A stretch of DNA of 42,558 nucleotides, taken from contig JAKPQE010000005.1 in NCBI GenBank assembly GCA_029572955.1, forward strand, positions 1-42,558. The letters run 5' to 3'. Each line of letters opens with the position of its first letter. The stretch's first letter is position 1. This DNA is from Pseudomonadota bacterium. GTDB taxonomy: Bacteria; Pseudomonadota; Alphaproteobacteria; Rhizobiales; JAKPQE01. The notes below the pieces were generated by a model. The model saw only the letters and a list, made by a program, of their open reading frames with translations. It was not told where the DNA came from and made no database searches. Below are positions 1 through 9,154 of the stretch, in pieces. The position numbers were made by a program, and so were the translations under genes.

Positions 1-1026
<1,026 letters not shown>

Positions 1027-1142
1027 CTGAAATCTCCTTCCCGCCCGCGCCCCCGACCCGTCTCCGGCATCGCTGGCGCGTCGATGATGCACGCGGCCGT
1101 CCGGCCGCGAAATACCTCGCGCCCCCGATCCGAGCGGCAGGC

Positions 1143-1163
1143 GCAACACGAATATGGTGTTGC
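1143..1163. repeat. 7-bp inverted repeat upstream of clpB
   Basis: GCAACAC at 1143-1149 and GTGTTGC at 1157-1163 form a perfect inverted repeat with a 7-base spacer, about 120 bases upstream of the clpB start. On the plus strand it is followed by TTTTT, so it resembles a terminator, but no plus-strand gene precedes it. It could instead be an operator in the clpB control region. The arm sequence is not that of the CIRCE element (TTAGCACTC-N9-GAGTGCTAA). Confidence 0.4.
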
Positions 1164-1218
1164 TTTTTCGCAACGGAAGAGGCGACGGAACGCCGCGACC
1201 GGCCTTTTCGCCGCCAAC

Positions 1219-1246
1219 GAAAAAGGCGGCCACGAGGACCGCCTTC
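1219..1246 (-). terminator. Intrinsic terminator after the DUF4167 gene
   Basis: Read on the minus strand this is AAGGCGG, a 9-base loop, CCGCCTT and a run of T. It is a 7-bp GC-rich stem followed by a U-tract, 28 bases past the stop codon of the DUF4167 gene and before clpB. It should separate the two transcripts. Confidence 0.75.
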
Positions 1247-1273
1247 CCGAAATCCGTCGCTGGAGCGCGAGGC

Positions 1274-1915
1274 TCAGTCCTCGCCGACCGGTATCGCCAC
1301 CGCGTCCTCGCTCGGCGCGGCGCGGCGGGTGCGCCCGCCGGTACGCGGCCGCTTCTCGCCGGCTTCCTCGGCGGCCGGCTCGGCGCTGCCTTCGGCCTGC
1401 GCCAGCCGCGGGCGCCCGCGTCCACGGCGCCGCGGCCGCGGGGTGGCGTCGTCGCCGGCGTCGATCGCCTCGCCGCCATTGCCGTTGCCGCCGCCATTGA
1501 CGTGCTGCGGCTCGGCGCGCGCCTCGCCCTCGAACTGCTCGCGGAACTCGACCGGCTGCGGTGCGCCGGGCGTCGCCACCGGGTTCATCGCGGCGCGAAC
1601 CGGCATCTCGTCCATCTCGTCGTCGTCGTCGCGATTGTCGTCGTCGCGCACGATCTGCATCTGCTGCGGCATCTGCGCCTGCGCCGCCGCGATGATGCGG
1701 TAATAATGCTCGGCGTGCTGCATGTAGTTTTCCGCCGCCACCGGATCGCCCGACGCTTGCGCATCGCGCGACAGGGCGACGTATTTTTCGGCGATGTGCA
1801 GGGCAGTACCGCGCACCTTCACGTCCGGGCCGTTGCTTTCGTAGGTCCGCGTCAGCGGATTGGGACCCTTGCGGTTACGACCACGCAGGCGCTTGTTCTG
1901 ATGATTCTGCCTCAT
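1274..1915 (-). CDS. DUF4167 domain protein with AT-hook-like motif
   Basis: This 213-residue protein belongs to the DUF4167 family of alphaproteobacteria, whose function is not established. The conserved part is the N-terminal 80 residues: a basic Arg/Asn/Lys-rich start (1-17), then [17 protein letters not shown] and a segment rich in His and Tyr. The rest looks disordered: a very acidic stretch (about 91-103), a Gly/Asn-rich linker, and a basic patch at 160-171. That patch contains RGRGRPR, which matches the AT-hook core GRP flanked by arginines. The composition suggests nucleic-acid binding, but this is inference. The start chosen is the ATG at 1915 because the family begins with [17 protein letters not shown]; an in-frame ATG at 1987 would add 24 unrelated residues. 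An AAAAGAAG ribosome site lies just upstream. The nearest upstream gene on the same strand, prmC, ends 440 bases away. Confidence 0.85.
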   Translation of the reverse strand: MRQNHQNKRLRGRNRKGPNPLTRTYESNGPDVKVRGTALHIAEKYVALSRDAQASGDPVAAENYMQHAEHYYRIIAAAQAQMPQQMQIVRDDDNRDDDDEMDEMPVRAAMNPVATPGAPQPVEFREQFEGEARAEPQHVNGGGNGNGGEAIDAGDDATPRPRRRGRGRPRLAQAEGSAEPAAEEAGEKRPRTGGRTRRAAPSEDAVAIPVGED

Positions 1916-2355
1916 CGCATCTACTTCTTTTCGCAAGCCACTTCTCGCCTCCGCCATTTCGGCGGGGGATTCCACGATCCTTCGCACGAAACCGATCGTG
2001 GCAATTCAGCGTTGCGGATCCTCGATCTTTTCCGATTCCACGTTGTGCGTGCGGTCGCTCGGAAACCTTCAAGTCCCGGTACCTGCCGCTGCCGGATCGC
2101 CCCGCGCGGCCGCCTCGCCGCACGTCATATCCGTTCCGAGAGCCGTCCCCGTACAAACGGAGCTTCCAGCCAGCAAGCCCGATCACTGCGCCTTCGCGAC
2201 GCCTTCCCGTGACCGAAACCGTTCGCTGCCTTGAAGTCCCTTGGCGCTTTCCGTCCCGAAATAAGCCGGATGCGCATCCCTCGGTGCCGAGACACTAGCC
2301 GCTTCGCGCGGCATTTCCAAGCGCATTTTTGCCCTGCAAAAAGTATCGGAATGGT
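1916..2355. other. 440-base gene-free region between prmC and the DUF4167 gene
   Basis: No open frame here looks like a gene. It is the leader side of the DUF4167 gene and the 3' side of prmC. CCACGATC (1972-1979) and GATCGTGG (1994-2001) form an 8-bp inverted repeat with a 14-base spacer. CCGCC/GGCGG around 1951-1965 forms a small hairpin 36 bases before the DUF4167 start. TTTTTGC (2326-2332) and GCAAAAA (2336-2342) form an AT-rich hairpin just past the prmC stop. No tRNA-like or promoter-consensus sequence was recognised. Confidence 0.5.
2326..2342 (-). terminator. AT-rich hairpin after prmC, possible weak terminator
   Basis: Seven perfectly paired bases (TTTTTGC and GCAAAAA) close a 3-base loop, 14 bases after the prmC stop. 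The stem is too AT-rich to be a classical terminator, though its 3' side supplies an A/U tract on either strand. It may mark the end of the lysC-ptsP-prfA-prmC transcript. Confidence 0.3.
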
Positions 2356-3243
2356 TCATTTGCGCGCACCCGGCCGGCCGAGCACCACCCGCCCGACGCC
2401 GCCGAGGTCGCGCCGCACCTCGATCCCGGCAAAGCCGGCCTCGGCCATCAGCCGGCCGACCTCGCCGGCCTGCCCGAGGCCGACCTCGAAGCAGAGAAGC
2501 CCTTGCGGCTTCAGCATTTCCGGGGCGAGCGCGACGATCCGGCGATAGGCTTCGAGACCGTCCGGGCCGCCATCGAGCGCCAGATGCGGGTCGTGCGCGG
2601 CGACCTCCGGGTCGAGGCCGGCGATGGCCTCCGTTTCGATATAGGGCGGGTTCGAGACGACGACGTCGAATTCGCCGCCGGCCGCGACGGCGAAGTCGCC
2701 GGCAACGAATCGCGTCCGCCCGCCGACACCCGCCGCGTCCGCGTTTCTGCGCGCGATCTCGACCGCCTCGGGCGCGAGGTCGACCCCGACGCCCGTCGCC
2801 CCGGCCAGCGCCGCGACGAGCGAAACGACGATGCAGCCCGTGCCGGTACCGAGATCGGCGATCGCGACCGGCGCCTCGCCGGCACCATCCGCGGCGAGCG
2901 CTTCCAGCACCGCCTCGACGAGGATTTCCGTATCCGGCCGCGGCACCAGCGTCGCCGGGCCGACCGCGAAATCATGGCCGAAGAACTCGCGCCGGCCGAC
3001 GATCCGCGCCACCGGCTCGCGCGCCGCCCGGCGGCTGGCCATCTCGGCGATCCGTCCGGCACCGACCGCGCCGATCGCCATGTCGGGATCGCGCGCGAGG
3101 TCTTCCGCGGTGATGTCGAGCGCGGCACAGACGAGCACCCGGGCGTCGAGGTCCGGCGTTGCGAGGCCGACCGCGCGGAAGGCATCGCGCAGCGCCCGAA
3201 AGGCCGCCGCCCGCCCGCTCTCGGGCGACAGCTCGAGGCTCAC
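2356..3243 (-). CDS. prmC: Release-factor glutamine methyltransferase PrmC
   Basis: PrmC transfers a methyl group from S-adenosylmethionine to the glutamine of the GGQ motif in release factors 1 and 2, which speeds peptide release at stop codons. The 295-residue product has the N-terminal helical domain (1-85), the SAM-binding loop DLGTGTG (130-136) and the substrate-glutamine motif NPPY (198-201). All are where the family places them. It starts with GTG at 3243, overlapping the prfA stop codon in the four bases GTGA (3240-3243), so translation is probably coupled to that of its substrate. The overlap argues for this start over any later one. Identification is secure. Confidence 0.95.
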   Translation of the reverse strand: MSLELSPESGRAAAFRALRDAFRAVGLATPDLDARVLVCAALDITAEDLARDPDMAIGAVGAGRIAEMASRRAAREPVARIVGRREFFGHDFAVGPATLVPRPDTEILVEAVLEALAADGAGEAPVAIADLGTGTGCIVVSLVAALAGATGVGVDLAPEAVEIARRNADAAGVGGRTRFVAGDFAVAAGGEFDVVVSNPPYIETEAIAGLDPEVAAHDPHLALDGGPDGLEAYRRIVALAPEMLKPQGLLCFEVGLGQAGEVGRLMAEAGFAGIEVRRDLGGVGRVVLGRPGARK

Positions 3244-4325
3244 GACCGCCCGTCCTCGTCGAGCGCGGCGAGCTCGCCGGCCTGGTGGTCGGTGATCAGC
3301 GCCGCGACGATCTCGTCGAGCGCTTCGCCGAGCAGCACCTTGTCGAGCTTGTAGAGGGTGAGGCCGATGCGGTGATCGGTCACGCGGCCTTGCGGGAAAT
3401 TATAGGTGCGGATGCGCTCGGAACGGTCGCCGCTGCCGACCTGCGAGCGCCGGCTCGAGGCGCGCTCGGCGTCGCGCTTCAGCCGCTGCTCCTCGTAGAG
3501 GCGGGCGCGCAGCAGCTTCAGCGCCTTCGCCTTGTTCTTGTGCTGCGAGCGCTCGTCCTGGACGGCGACGACGATGCCGCTCGGCACATGGGTGATGCGC
3601 ACCGCCGAGTCGGTCGTGTTGACGTGCTGGCCGCCGGCGCCCGAGGCGCGGTAGACGTCGATCCGGAGATCGCCCTCGTCGATGTCGAAGTCGACGTCCT
3701 CGACCTCCGGCAGGACGGCGACGGTCGCCGCCGAGGTATGGATGCGCCCGCCCGATTCCGTCTCCGGCACGCGCTGCACCCGATGCACGCCGGATTCGAA
3801 CTTCAGCCGCGCGAACACGCCCTTGCCCGAGATCGTCGCGATGACTTCCTTGTAGCCGCCGACCTCGCCCTCGCTCGCCGAGAGGATCGTCACCTTCCAG
3901 CGGTTCAGCTCGGCATAGCGCTGGTACATGCGGAAGAGATCGCCGGCAAAGAGCGCCGCCTCGTCGCCGCCGGTGCCGGCGCGCACCTCGAGGATCGCGT
4001 TCTTCTCGTCGGCCGCGTCCTTGGGCAGGAGCAGGAGGCGGATCGCCATTTCCTGCGCCTCGACGCGCTCCAAGAGCTCGTGCCGCTCGGTGTCGGCGAG
4101 TTCGACCATCTCGGCATCGCTCGACGGATCGGCGATCAGTCCCTCGAGATCGGCGAGTTCCTTCTGGGCAGCCCGCAATACGCCGATCTCGGCGACGATC
4201 GGCTCGAGTTCGGCATATTCGCGCGACAGCCGCACCAGCGTTTCGGGATCCGGGCCGGCGGCCAGCCGTGCCTCCAGATCGGCGGCCCGCGCCACCAGCG
4301 AATTGAGTTTTTCTTCCGGCATCAT
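3240..4325 (-). CDS. prfA: Peptide chain release factor 1
   Basis: RF1 reads UAA and UAG stop codons in the ribosomal A site and triggers hydrolysis of the finished peptide. With the start at 4325 it has 361 residues, normal for the family. The codon-recognition loop is PET (187-189, the family PxT motif) within [18 protein letters not shown]. The catalytic loop GGQ is at 231-233, and its glutamine is the site PrmC methylates. Two ATG codons stand in tandem (4325 and 4322); an upstream in-frame ATG at 4373 would add 16 residues not found in RF1. An AGAGG sequence lies about 13 bases upstream, a little far, so the start is probable rather than certain. prmC follows with a 4-base overlap, and ptsP precedes by 91 bases. 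Confidence 0.96.
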   Translation of the reverse strand: MMPEEKLNSLVARAADLEARLAAGPDPETLVRLSREYAELEPIVAEIGVLRAAQKELADLEGLIADPSSDAEMVELADTERHELLERVEAQEMAIRLLLLPKDAADEKNAILEVRAGTGGDEAALFAGDLFRMYQRYAELNRWKVTILSASEGEVGGYKEVIATISGKGVFARLKFESGVHRVQRVPETESGGRIHTSAATVAVLPEVEDVDFDIDEGDLRIDVYRASGAGGQHVNTTDSAVRITHVPSGIVVAVQDERSQHKNKAKALKLLRARLYEEQRLKRDAERASSRRSQVGSGDRSERIRTYNFPQGRVTDHRIGLTLYKLDKVLLGEALDEIVAALITDHQAGELAALDEDGRS

Positions 4326-4416
4326 GGCCGTGGGTCTGCCTCTTGTCGCGGACGGGAAATGACGAGCCGGCACCAGCGCCGGGCCGGCGCGATCGCGCCG
4401 TCACCCGCAAGGCCGG

Positions 4417-6681
4417 CTAATGCGGAATGCCTTCCGCGTCGGCGAAATCGGTGAGCGCCTGCCGGATATCGGTGGCCGCGCCGCCGTTTTCCAGAAGCGG
4501 GTCGAGCACGCCCTTCAGCTTTTCGACCGAAAGGCCGTGCACCATCGCCTTGACCGGGCCGACCGCCGAGGGCGCCATCGACAGGTAGCGATAGCCGAGG
4601 CCGACGAGGGCCATCGCCTCGAGCGGCTTGCCGGCCATCTCGCCGCACACCGTGACCGGCTTTCCGGCCGCATCGGCGTGATCGATGATCGACTTCATCG
4701 CCCGGAGGAAACTGGCGCTGAGGGCGTCGAAACGGTTGGCGAGGCGGGTGTTGCCGCGATCGCTCGCCATCATGAACTGATGCAGGTCGTTGGAGCCGAT
4801 CGAGGCGAAATCGACCCGCGCGAACAGCTCGTCGAGCTGGTAGAGCAGCGCCGGCACCTCGATCATCGCGCCGACCCGGATGCTCCTCGGCAGCGAATGG
4901 TCGTGCCGTTCGAGATGCGCGATCTCGCGCTCGAGCAGCACCTTGGCCCGGTCGAACTCGCCGACCTCGGTGATCATCGGGAACATCAGTGACAGCTCGC
5001 GGCCGCCGGCGGCGTGCAAGAGGGCGCGCAGCTGCGTGCGCAGCAGGCCCGGCCGGTCGAGGCCGAGGCGGATCGCCCGCCAGCCCATCGCCGGGTTCTC
5101 CTCGGCCACCGTGCGGATGTAGGGCAGCACCTTGTCGCCGCCGATGTCGAGCGTGCGGAACACCACCGTCTGGTTGTCGACCATGTCGATGACCCGGCGG
5201 TAAAGGTTCTCCTGCTCGCCGATCCGCGGGAACGACGAGGCGACCATGAACTGCAGCTCGGTGCGGAACAGGCCGATGCCCGTCGCCCCGGCCTCGTTCA
5301 GGTGTTCGAGGTCGACGAGCAGGCCGGCATTGAGCTTCAGCTTGACGTCGATGCCGTCGATGGTGACCGACGGCTTGTCGCGCAGGCGCAGATACTGCTC
5401 CTGCCGCCGCGCCCGGAACCGCACCTTGTCGGCATAGGCGTTCTCGATGTCGCCGGTCGGCCGCAGGTGCACCTGGCCGGCGTCGCCGTCGATGATGATG
5501 GCATCGCCCGCCTCGGCCAGCGAGACGACACCGGGGATCTGGCCGACGGTCGGAATGTCGAGGGCGCGCGCGACGATCGCCACATGGCTCGTCGGTCCGC
5601 CCTCCTCGAGCAGCAGGCCGCGCACCTTGGCGCGGTCGTAGTCGAGGAGTTCGGCCGCACCCATGTTGCGGGCGACGATGATGGCATCCTGCGGCAGGTC
5701 CATGTCGGCGACATGGGGCGCGCCCATCAGGTCGCGCAGCAGCCGGTTGGCGAGATCGTCGAAATCGTGCAGCCGCTCGCGGATGTAGGGATCGGTCTGG
5801 CGCATCAACCGCGCCCGCATGTCCGACTGCACGCGCTCGACCGCCGCCTCGGCGGTCAGGCCGGTCTCGACCGCCTCGTGCATGCGCCGCGCCCAGCCAT
5901 GGTCGTAGGCGAACATGCGATAGGCCTCGAGCACGTCGCGATGCTCGCCGCTCTCGGCGACCTCGCCGCGCGCCAGCATGTCGTCGACCGACAGGCGCAG
6001 GCTGGCGATCGACGCGTCGAGCCGCTCCAACTCGTCATAGACGTTCTCGGCGATGAGATGGGTAACGACGACGCGCGGCTCGTGCAGGATGACGTGGCCG
6101 AGCCCGATGCCCTCGACGAGGCCGGCACCGACGAAATGCATCGGCCGGCCGAGGTCGAGTTCGATGCCGGCCCGGCCGATCGAGGCGATGCCGCCGGCCG
6201 CGATCATCTCGGCCAGCACCATCGCCGTGGTGTGCAGCGCCTCCTCTTCCTCCTCGGTATAGACGCGCCGGGTGCGGTTCTGCACCACCAGCACACCGAG
6301 CGTGCGCCCTGCTCTCAGAATGGGCACGCCGAGGAAGGAGTGATAGATCTCTTCGCCCGTCTCCGGCCGGTAGGCGAAGGCCGGATGGCTCTGGGCGTTG
6401 GACAGGTTGAGCGGCTGCGCCTCGGCCGCGATCAGGCCGACGAGACCCTCGCCGATCTGCAGGCTGGTGTCGTGCACCGCCGCCTTGTTGAGGCCTTCGG
6501 TGGCGTAGAGTTCGAGCACTCCGTCGGCGCGCAGGACATAGATCGAGCACACCTCCGCGACCATGTTCGCGGCGATCAGCGTCACGATCTTGTCGAGCCG
6601 TTCCTGCGCGCTGATCCGTTCCGCCATGGCTTCGCGCAGGCGGCGGAGCAGGACGCGCGGGCCGGCGAGGGAGCCTCGCAT
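4417..6681 (-). CDS. ptsP: Phosphoenolpyruvate-protein phosphotransferase PtsP (EI-Ntr)
   Basis: This is enzyme I of the nitrogen-related phosphotransferase system. It takes phosphate from PEP and passes it to NPr (PtsO), which phosphorylates EIIA-Ntr; the chain regulates rather than transports. The 754 residues carry an N-terminal GAF sensory domain (about 20-165), the enzyme I N-terminal domain, the phospho-histidine site in GGPTSHVAIVARAL (His366), and the PEP-binding TIM barrel at the C-terminus (GLFRTELQF and later motifs). In family members the GAF domain senses glutamine. The ATG at 6681 is preceded by GGGGAAG. It lies 86 bases downstream of lysC and 91 upstream of prfA, probably in the same transcript. 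The lysC-ptsP-prfA-prmC order is familiar in Rhizobiales. Confidence 0.96.
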   Translation of the reverse strand: MRGSLAGPRVLLRRLREAMAERISAQERLDKIVTLIAANMVAEVCSIYVLRADGVLELYATEGLNKAAVHDTSLQIGEGLVGLIAAEAQPLNLSNAQSHPAFAYRPETGEEIYHSFLGVPILRAGRTLGVLVVQNRTRRVYTEEEEEALHTTAMVLAEMIAAGGIASIGRAGIELDLGRPMHFVGAGLVEGIGLGHVILHEPRVVVTHLIAENVYDELERLDASIASLRLSVDDMLARGEVAESGEHRDVLEAYRMFAYDHGWARRMHEAVETGLTAEAAVERVQSDMRARLMRQTDPYIRERLHDFDDLANRLLRDLMGAPHVADMDLPQDAIIVARNMGAAELLDYDRAKVRGLLLEEGGPTSHVAIVARALDIPTVGQIPGVVSLAEAGDAIIIDGDAGQVHLRPTGDIENAYADKVRFRARRQEQYLRLRDKPSVTIDGIDVKLKLNAGLLVDLEHLNEAGATGIGLFRTELQFMVASSFPRIGEQENLYRRVIDMVDNQTVVFRTLDIGGDKVLPYIRTVAEENPAMGWRAIRLGLDRPGLLRTQLRALLHAAGGRELSLMFPMITEVGEFDRAKVLLEREIAHLERHDHSLPRSIRVGAMIEVPALLYQLDELFARVDFASIGSNDLHQFMMASDRGNTRLANRFDALSASFLRAMKSIIDHADAAGKPVTVCGEMAGKPLEAMALVGLGYRYLSMAPSAVGPVKAMVHGLSVEKLKGVLDPLLENGGAATDIRQALTDFADAEGIPH

Positions 6682-6767
6682 GTTCCGCTTCCCCGAAAAC
6701 GCCCCCGGCTGGCCGAGCCGGCGCGTCTGTTCGTTTGAGTCTGGCGGCGTTGCGCCGGGCTGCTCGA

Positions 6768-8030
6768 TTACTGCTTATCGAGCCCGTATACCGAATGCAA
6801 AGTGCGTACCGCAAGTTCGGTATAAGCCGCATCGATGAGGACGCTGACCTTGATCTCGGAGGTCGAGATCAGCTGGATGTTGATTCCGCGCTCGGCGAGG
6901 GCGGAAAACATCTTGGCGGCGACGCCCGCATGGCTGCGCATGCCGATGCCGATCACCGACACCTTGACGACGTCGGTCGAGCCGCTGAGCTCCTCGTATT
7001 CGATGGTCTCCTTGGCACCCTCGATGACCTTCTTGGCGCGCTCGAAGTCGGCGACCGGCACGGTGAAGGTGACGTCGGTGGTGCGACCGTCCTCGGAAAC
7101 GTCCTGGACGATCATGTCGACATTGATGTTGGCCTCGGCCAGCGGGCCGAACACGGCCGCCGCGATGCCCGGCTTGTCGGCGACGCGCCGGAGCGTGATC
7201 TTGGCCTCGTCCTTGGAATAGGCAATACCGCTGACGATGTGCTGTTCCACGATCTCGTCCTCGTCACAAACTAGGGTTCCAGGGCCGGTGAACGGCCCTT
7301 CCAGCGAAGGCTGCGGCCCGTCCGGATCGTCGAAGCTGGAGCGTACCAGCACCGGCACCCGGTGGACCATGGCGAGTTCGACCGATCGCGTCTGCAGCAC
7401 CTTGGCGCCGAGCGATGCGGATTCGAGCATCTCCTCGTAGGAAATGCGATCGAGGCGACGGGCCTTTTCCTTCACGATCCGGGGATCGGTCGTATAGACG
7501 CCGTCGACGTCGGTGTAGATGTCGCAGCGGTCCGCCTTGACGGCGGCGGCGACGGCAACGGCGCTCGTGTCCGACCCGCCGCGCCCGAGCGTCGTGATGC
7601 GGTTGTCGGGCCCGAGGCCCTGGAAGCCGGCGATGACCGCCACCTGACCCTGCTCGAGACGCTCGATGAGATGGGCGCCGTCGATGTTCTGGATGCGCGC
7701 CGAGCCGTGCACGCCCGAGGTCATGATCGGCACCTGCCAGCCGCACCAGGAGCGCGCGTCGACACCCATCGACTGCAGCACGATGGCGAGAAGGCCGACC
7801 GTCACCTGTTCACCCGAGGCGACGACCACGTCGTATTCGCGCGCGTCGTGCATCGGCGCGGCTTCCTTGCACCAGGCGACGAGCTCGTTGGTCTTGCCGG
7901 CCATGGCCGAGAGCACGACCGCCACCTGATGGCCGGCGTCGACCTCGCGCTTCACATGGCGCGCCACATTGCGGATGCGGTCCACGTCCGCAACGGAGGT
8001 TCCACCGAACTTGAGCACCAGGCGGGCCAT
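6768..8030 (-). CDS. lysC: Aspartate kinase
   Basis: Aspartokinase phosphorylates aspartate with ATP in the first step towards lysine, threonine, methionine and diaminopimelate. The 420-residue protein has the kinase domain with KFGGTSV (7-13), the GRGGSDTSAVA loop and the YTDVDGVYTTDPR segment. Two C-terminal ACT domains (about 265-420) normally bind lysine or threonine for feedback inhibition. The ATG at 8030 gives the standard MARLVLKFGG start with a purine-rich AGAAGAGA upstream; the same frame stays open further upstream on this strand but that part has no similarity to the family. It is divergent from ubiG across a 237-base gap that should hold both promoters. Confidence 0.97.
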   Translation of the reverse strand: MARLVLKFGGTSVADVDRIRNVARHVKREVDAGHQVAVVLSAMAGKTNELVAWCKEAAPMHDAREYDVVVASGEQVTVGLLAIVLQSMGVDARSWCGWQVPIMTSGVHGSARIQNIDGAHLIERLEQGQVAVIAGFQGLGPDNRITTLGRGGSDTSAVAVAAAVKADRCDIYTDVDGVYTTDPRIVKEKARRLDRISYEEMLESASLGAKVLQTRSVELAMVHRVPVLVRSSFDDPDGPQPSLEGPFTGPGTLVCDEDEIVEQHIVSGIAYSKDEAKITLRRVADKPGIAAAVFGPLAEANINVDMIVQDVSEDGRTTDVTFTVPVADFERAKKVIEGAKETIEYEELSGSTDVVKVSVIGIGMRSHAGVAAKMFSALAERGINIQLISTSEIKVSVLIDAAYTELAVRTLHSVYGLDKQ

Positions 8031-8267
8031 CGATCGTCGTCTCTTCTCTGCTCTTTCAAGGATTCTGTCCGCTCGCGGCATCGCTCCGCGGCGGCGGCGC
8101 CGTGGTGTCCGGCGCCGAAGGCGGCGTATTGATACAGACAAGGCGGCCCGCCCGCAACTCCGACAAGACCTCGGTGATGTCGCGGTCTTGACATTCCCCC
8201 TGTCGCGCCCGACACCCAACGGGAAGCCCGCCGCAAGGTGCCCGCCAGCAGGCCAAGGAGAACGACA

Positions 8268-9020
8268 ATGAGCGCAGCGCCCGACGCCACCGGCACCGTC
8301 GATCCCGCCGAGGTCGCGCGGTTTTCCGCCATGGCCGCGGAATGGTGGGACCCGGTCGGCAAGTTCCGGCCGCTCCACCTGCTCAACCCGGTCCGCCTCG
8401 CCTATGTCAAGGAGCGCATCTGCACCCACTACGACCGCGACGAGATGTCGACCGACGCCCTGCGCGGTCTTTCGATCGTCGACATCGGCTGCGGCGGCGG
8501 CTTGATTTCCGAGCCGGTCTCGCGCCTCGGCGCCTCCGTCGTCGGCATCGACCCCTCGCCGACCAATATCGAGATCGCCCGCCTCCATGCCGAGCGCAGC
8601 GGCGCGACCGTCGACTACCGCGCCACCACCGCCGAGGACCTCGTCGAGACCGGCGCCCGCTTCGACGTCGTCCTCGCCCTCGAGGTCGTCGAGCACGTTG
8701 CCGATCTCGATCTCTTCCTGAAGGCCTGCGGCGAACTCCTGAAGCCCGGCGGCATCGCCTTCTTCGCCACCCTCAACCGGACCATGAAGGCTTTCGCGCT
8801 CGCCATCGTCGGCGCCGAATACATCCTGCGCTGGCTGCCGCCCGGCACCCACCAGTGGTCGAAATTCGTCACGCCGGACGAACTCGCCCGCTCGATCACC
8901 GGCGCCGGCCTCCAGCTCTCCGACGAGACCGGCATCGTCTACGACCCGTTCGCCGACGTCTGGAAGCGCTCGCCCGACATGGACGTCAACTACATGATGG
9001 CGGCGATCCGGCGCAGTTGA
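8268..9020 (+). CDS. ubiG: Ubiquinone biosynthesis O-methyltransferase UbiG
   Basis: UbiG performs both O-methylations of ubiquinone synthesis using S-adenosylmethionine. The 250 residues include the family's conserved FSAMAAEWWDPVGKFRPLHLLNP region near the N-terminus, the SAM loop VDIGCGGGLI (71-80), LALEVVEHV and a C-terminal end in VNYMMAAIRR. The ATG at 8268 is preceded by AAGGAG with 7-base spacing, which decides the start over an in-frame ATG 30 bases earlier. A consensus -35 hexamer TTGACA lies at 8188-8193 but no clear -10 follows, so the promoter is unresolved. ubiG faces away from lysC; the chemoreceptor gene follows 134 bases later and is probably separate. Confidence 0.96.
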   Translation: MSAAPDATGTVDPAEVARFSAMAAEWWDPVGKFRPLHLLNPVRLAYVKERICTHYDRDEMSTDALRGLSIVDIGCGGGLISEPVSRLGASVVGIDPSPTNIEIARLHAERSGATVDYRATTAEDLVETGARFDVVLALEVVEHVADLDLFLKACGELLKPGGIAFFATLNRTMKAFALAIVGAEYILRWLPPGTHQWSKFVTPDELARSITGAGLQLSDETGIVYDPFADVWKRSPDMDVNYMMAAIRRS

Positions 9021-9154
9021 GGCGCCTGCCGCGTCGCCCCCCCCGTGCGACAAATTAGGCGACGGAGTTTTGGACCGAGCAACCATTAATTGGATAATTA
9101 CCATGCCGTCGAACCATTGCGGGAAATTGAGGCTTTCCCGGACAATGTGACGAC

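Noticed and set aside
1143-1168. A plus-strand terminator
   Set aside because: The hairpin is followed by T5, but no plus-strand gene or transcript precedes it, so it is listed only as an inverted repeat.
1027-1218. A sigma-32 heat-shock promoter for clpB
   Set aside because: GTTGCGAAA and CACCATATT look suggestive on the minus strand, but the spacing is several bases too short.
5014-6738. A 574-codon open frame antisense to ptsP
   Set aside because: Low-complexity Arg/Ala/Asp/Gly-rich product that only reflects the complement of ptsP; no ribosome site or homology.
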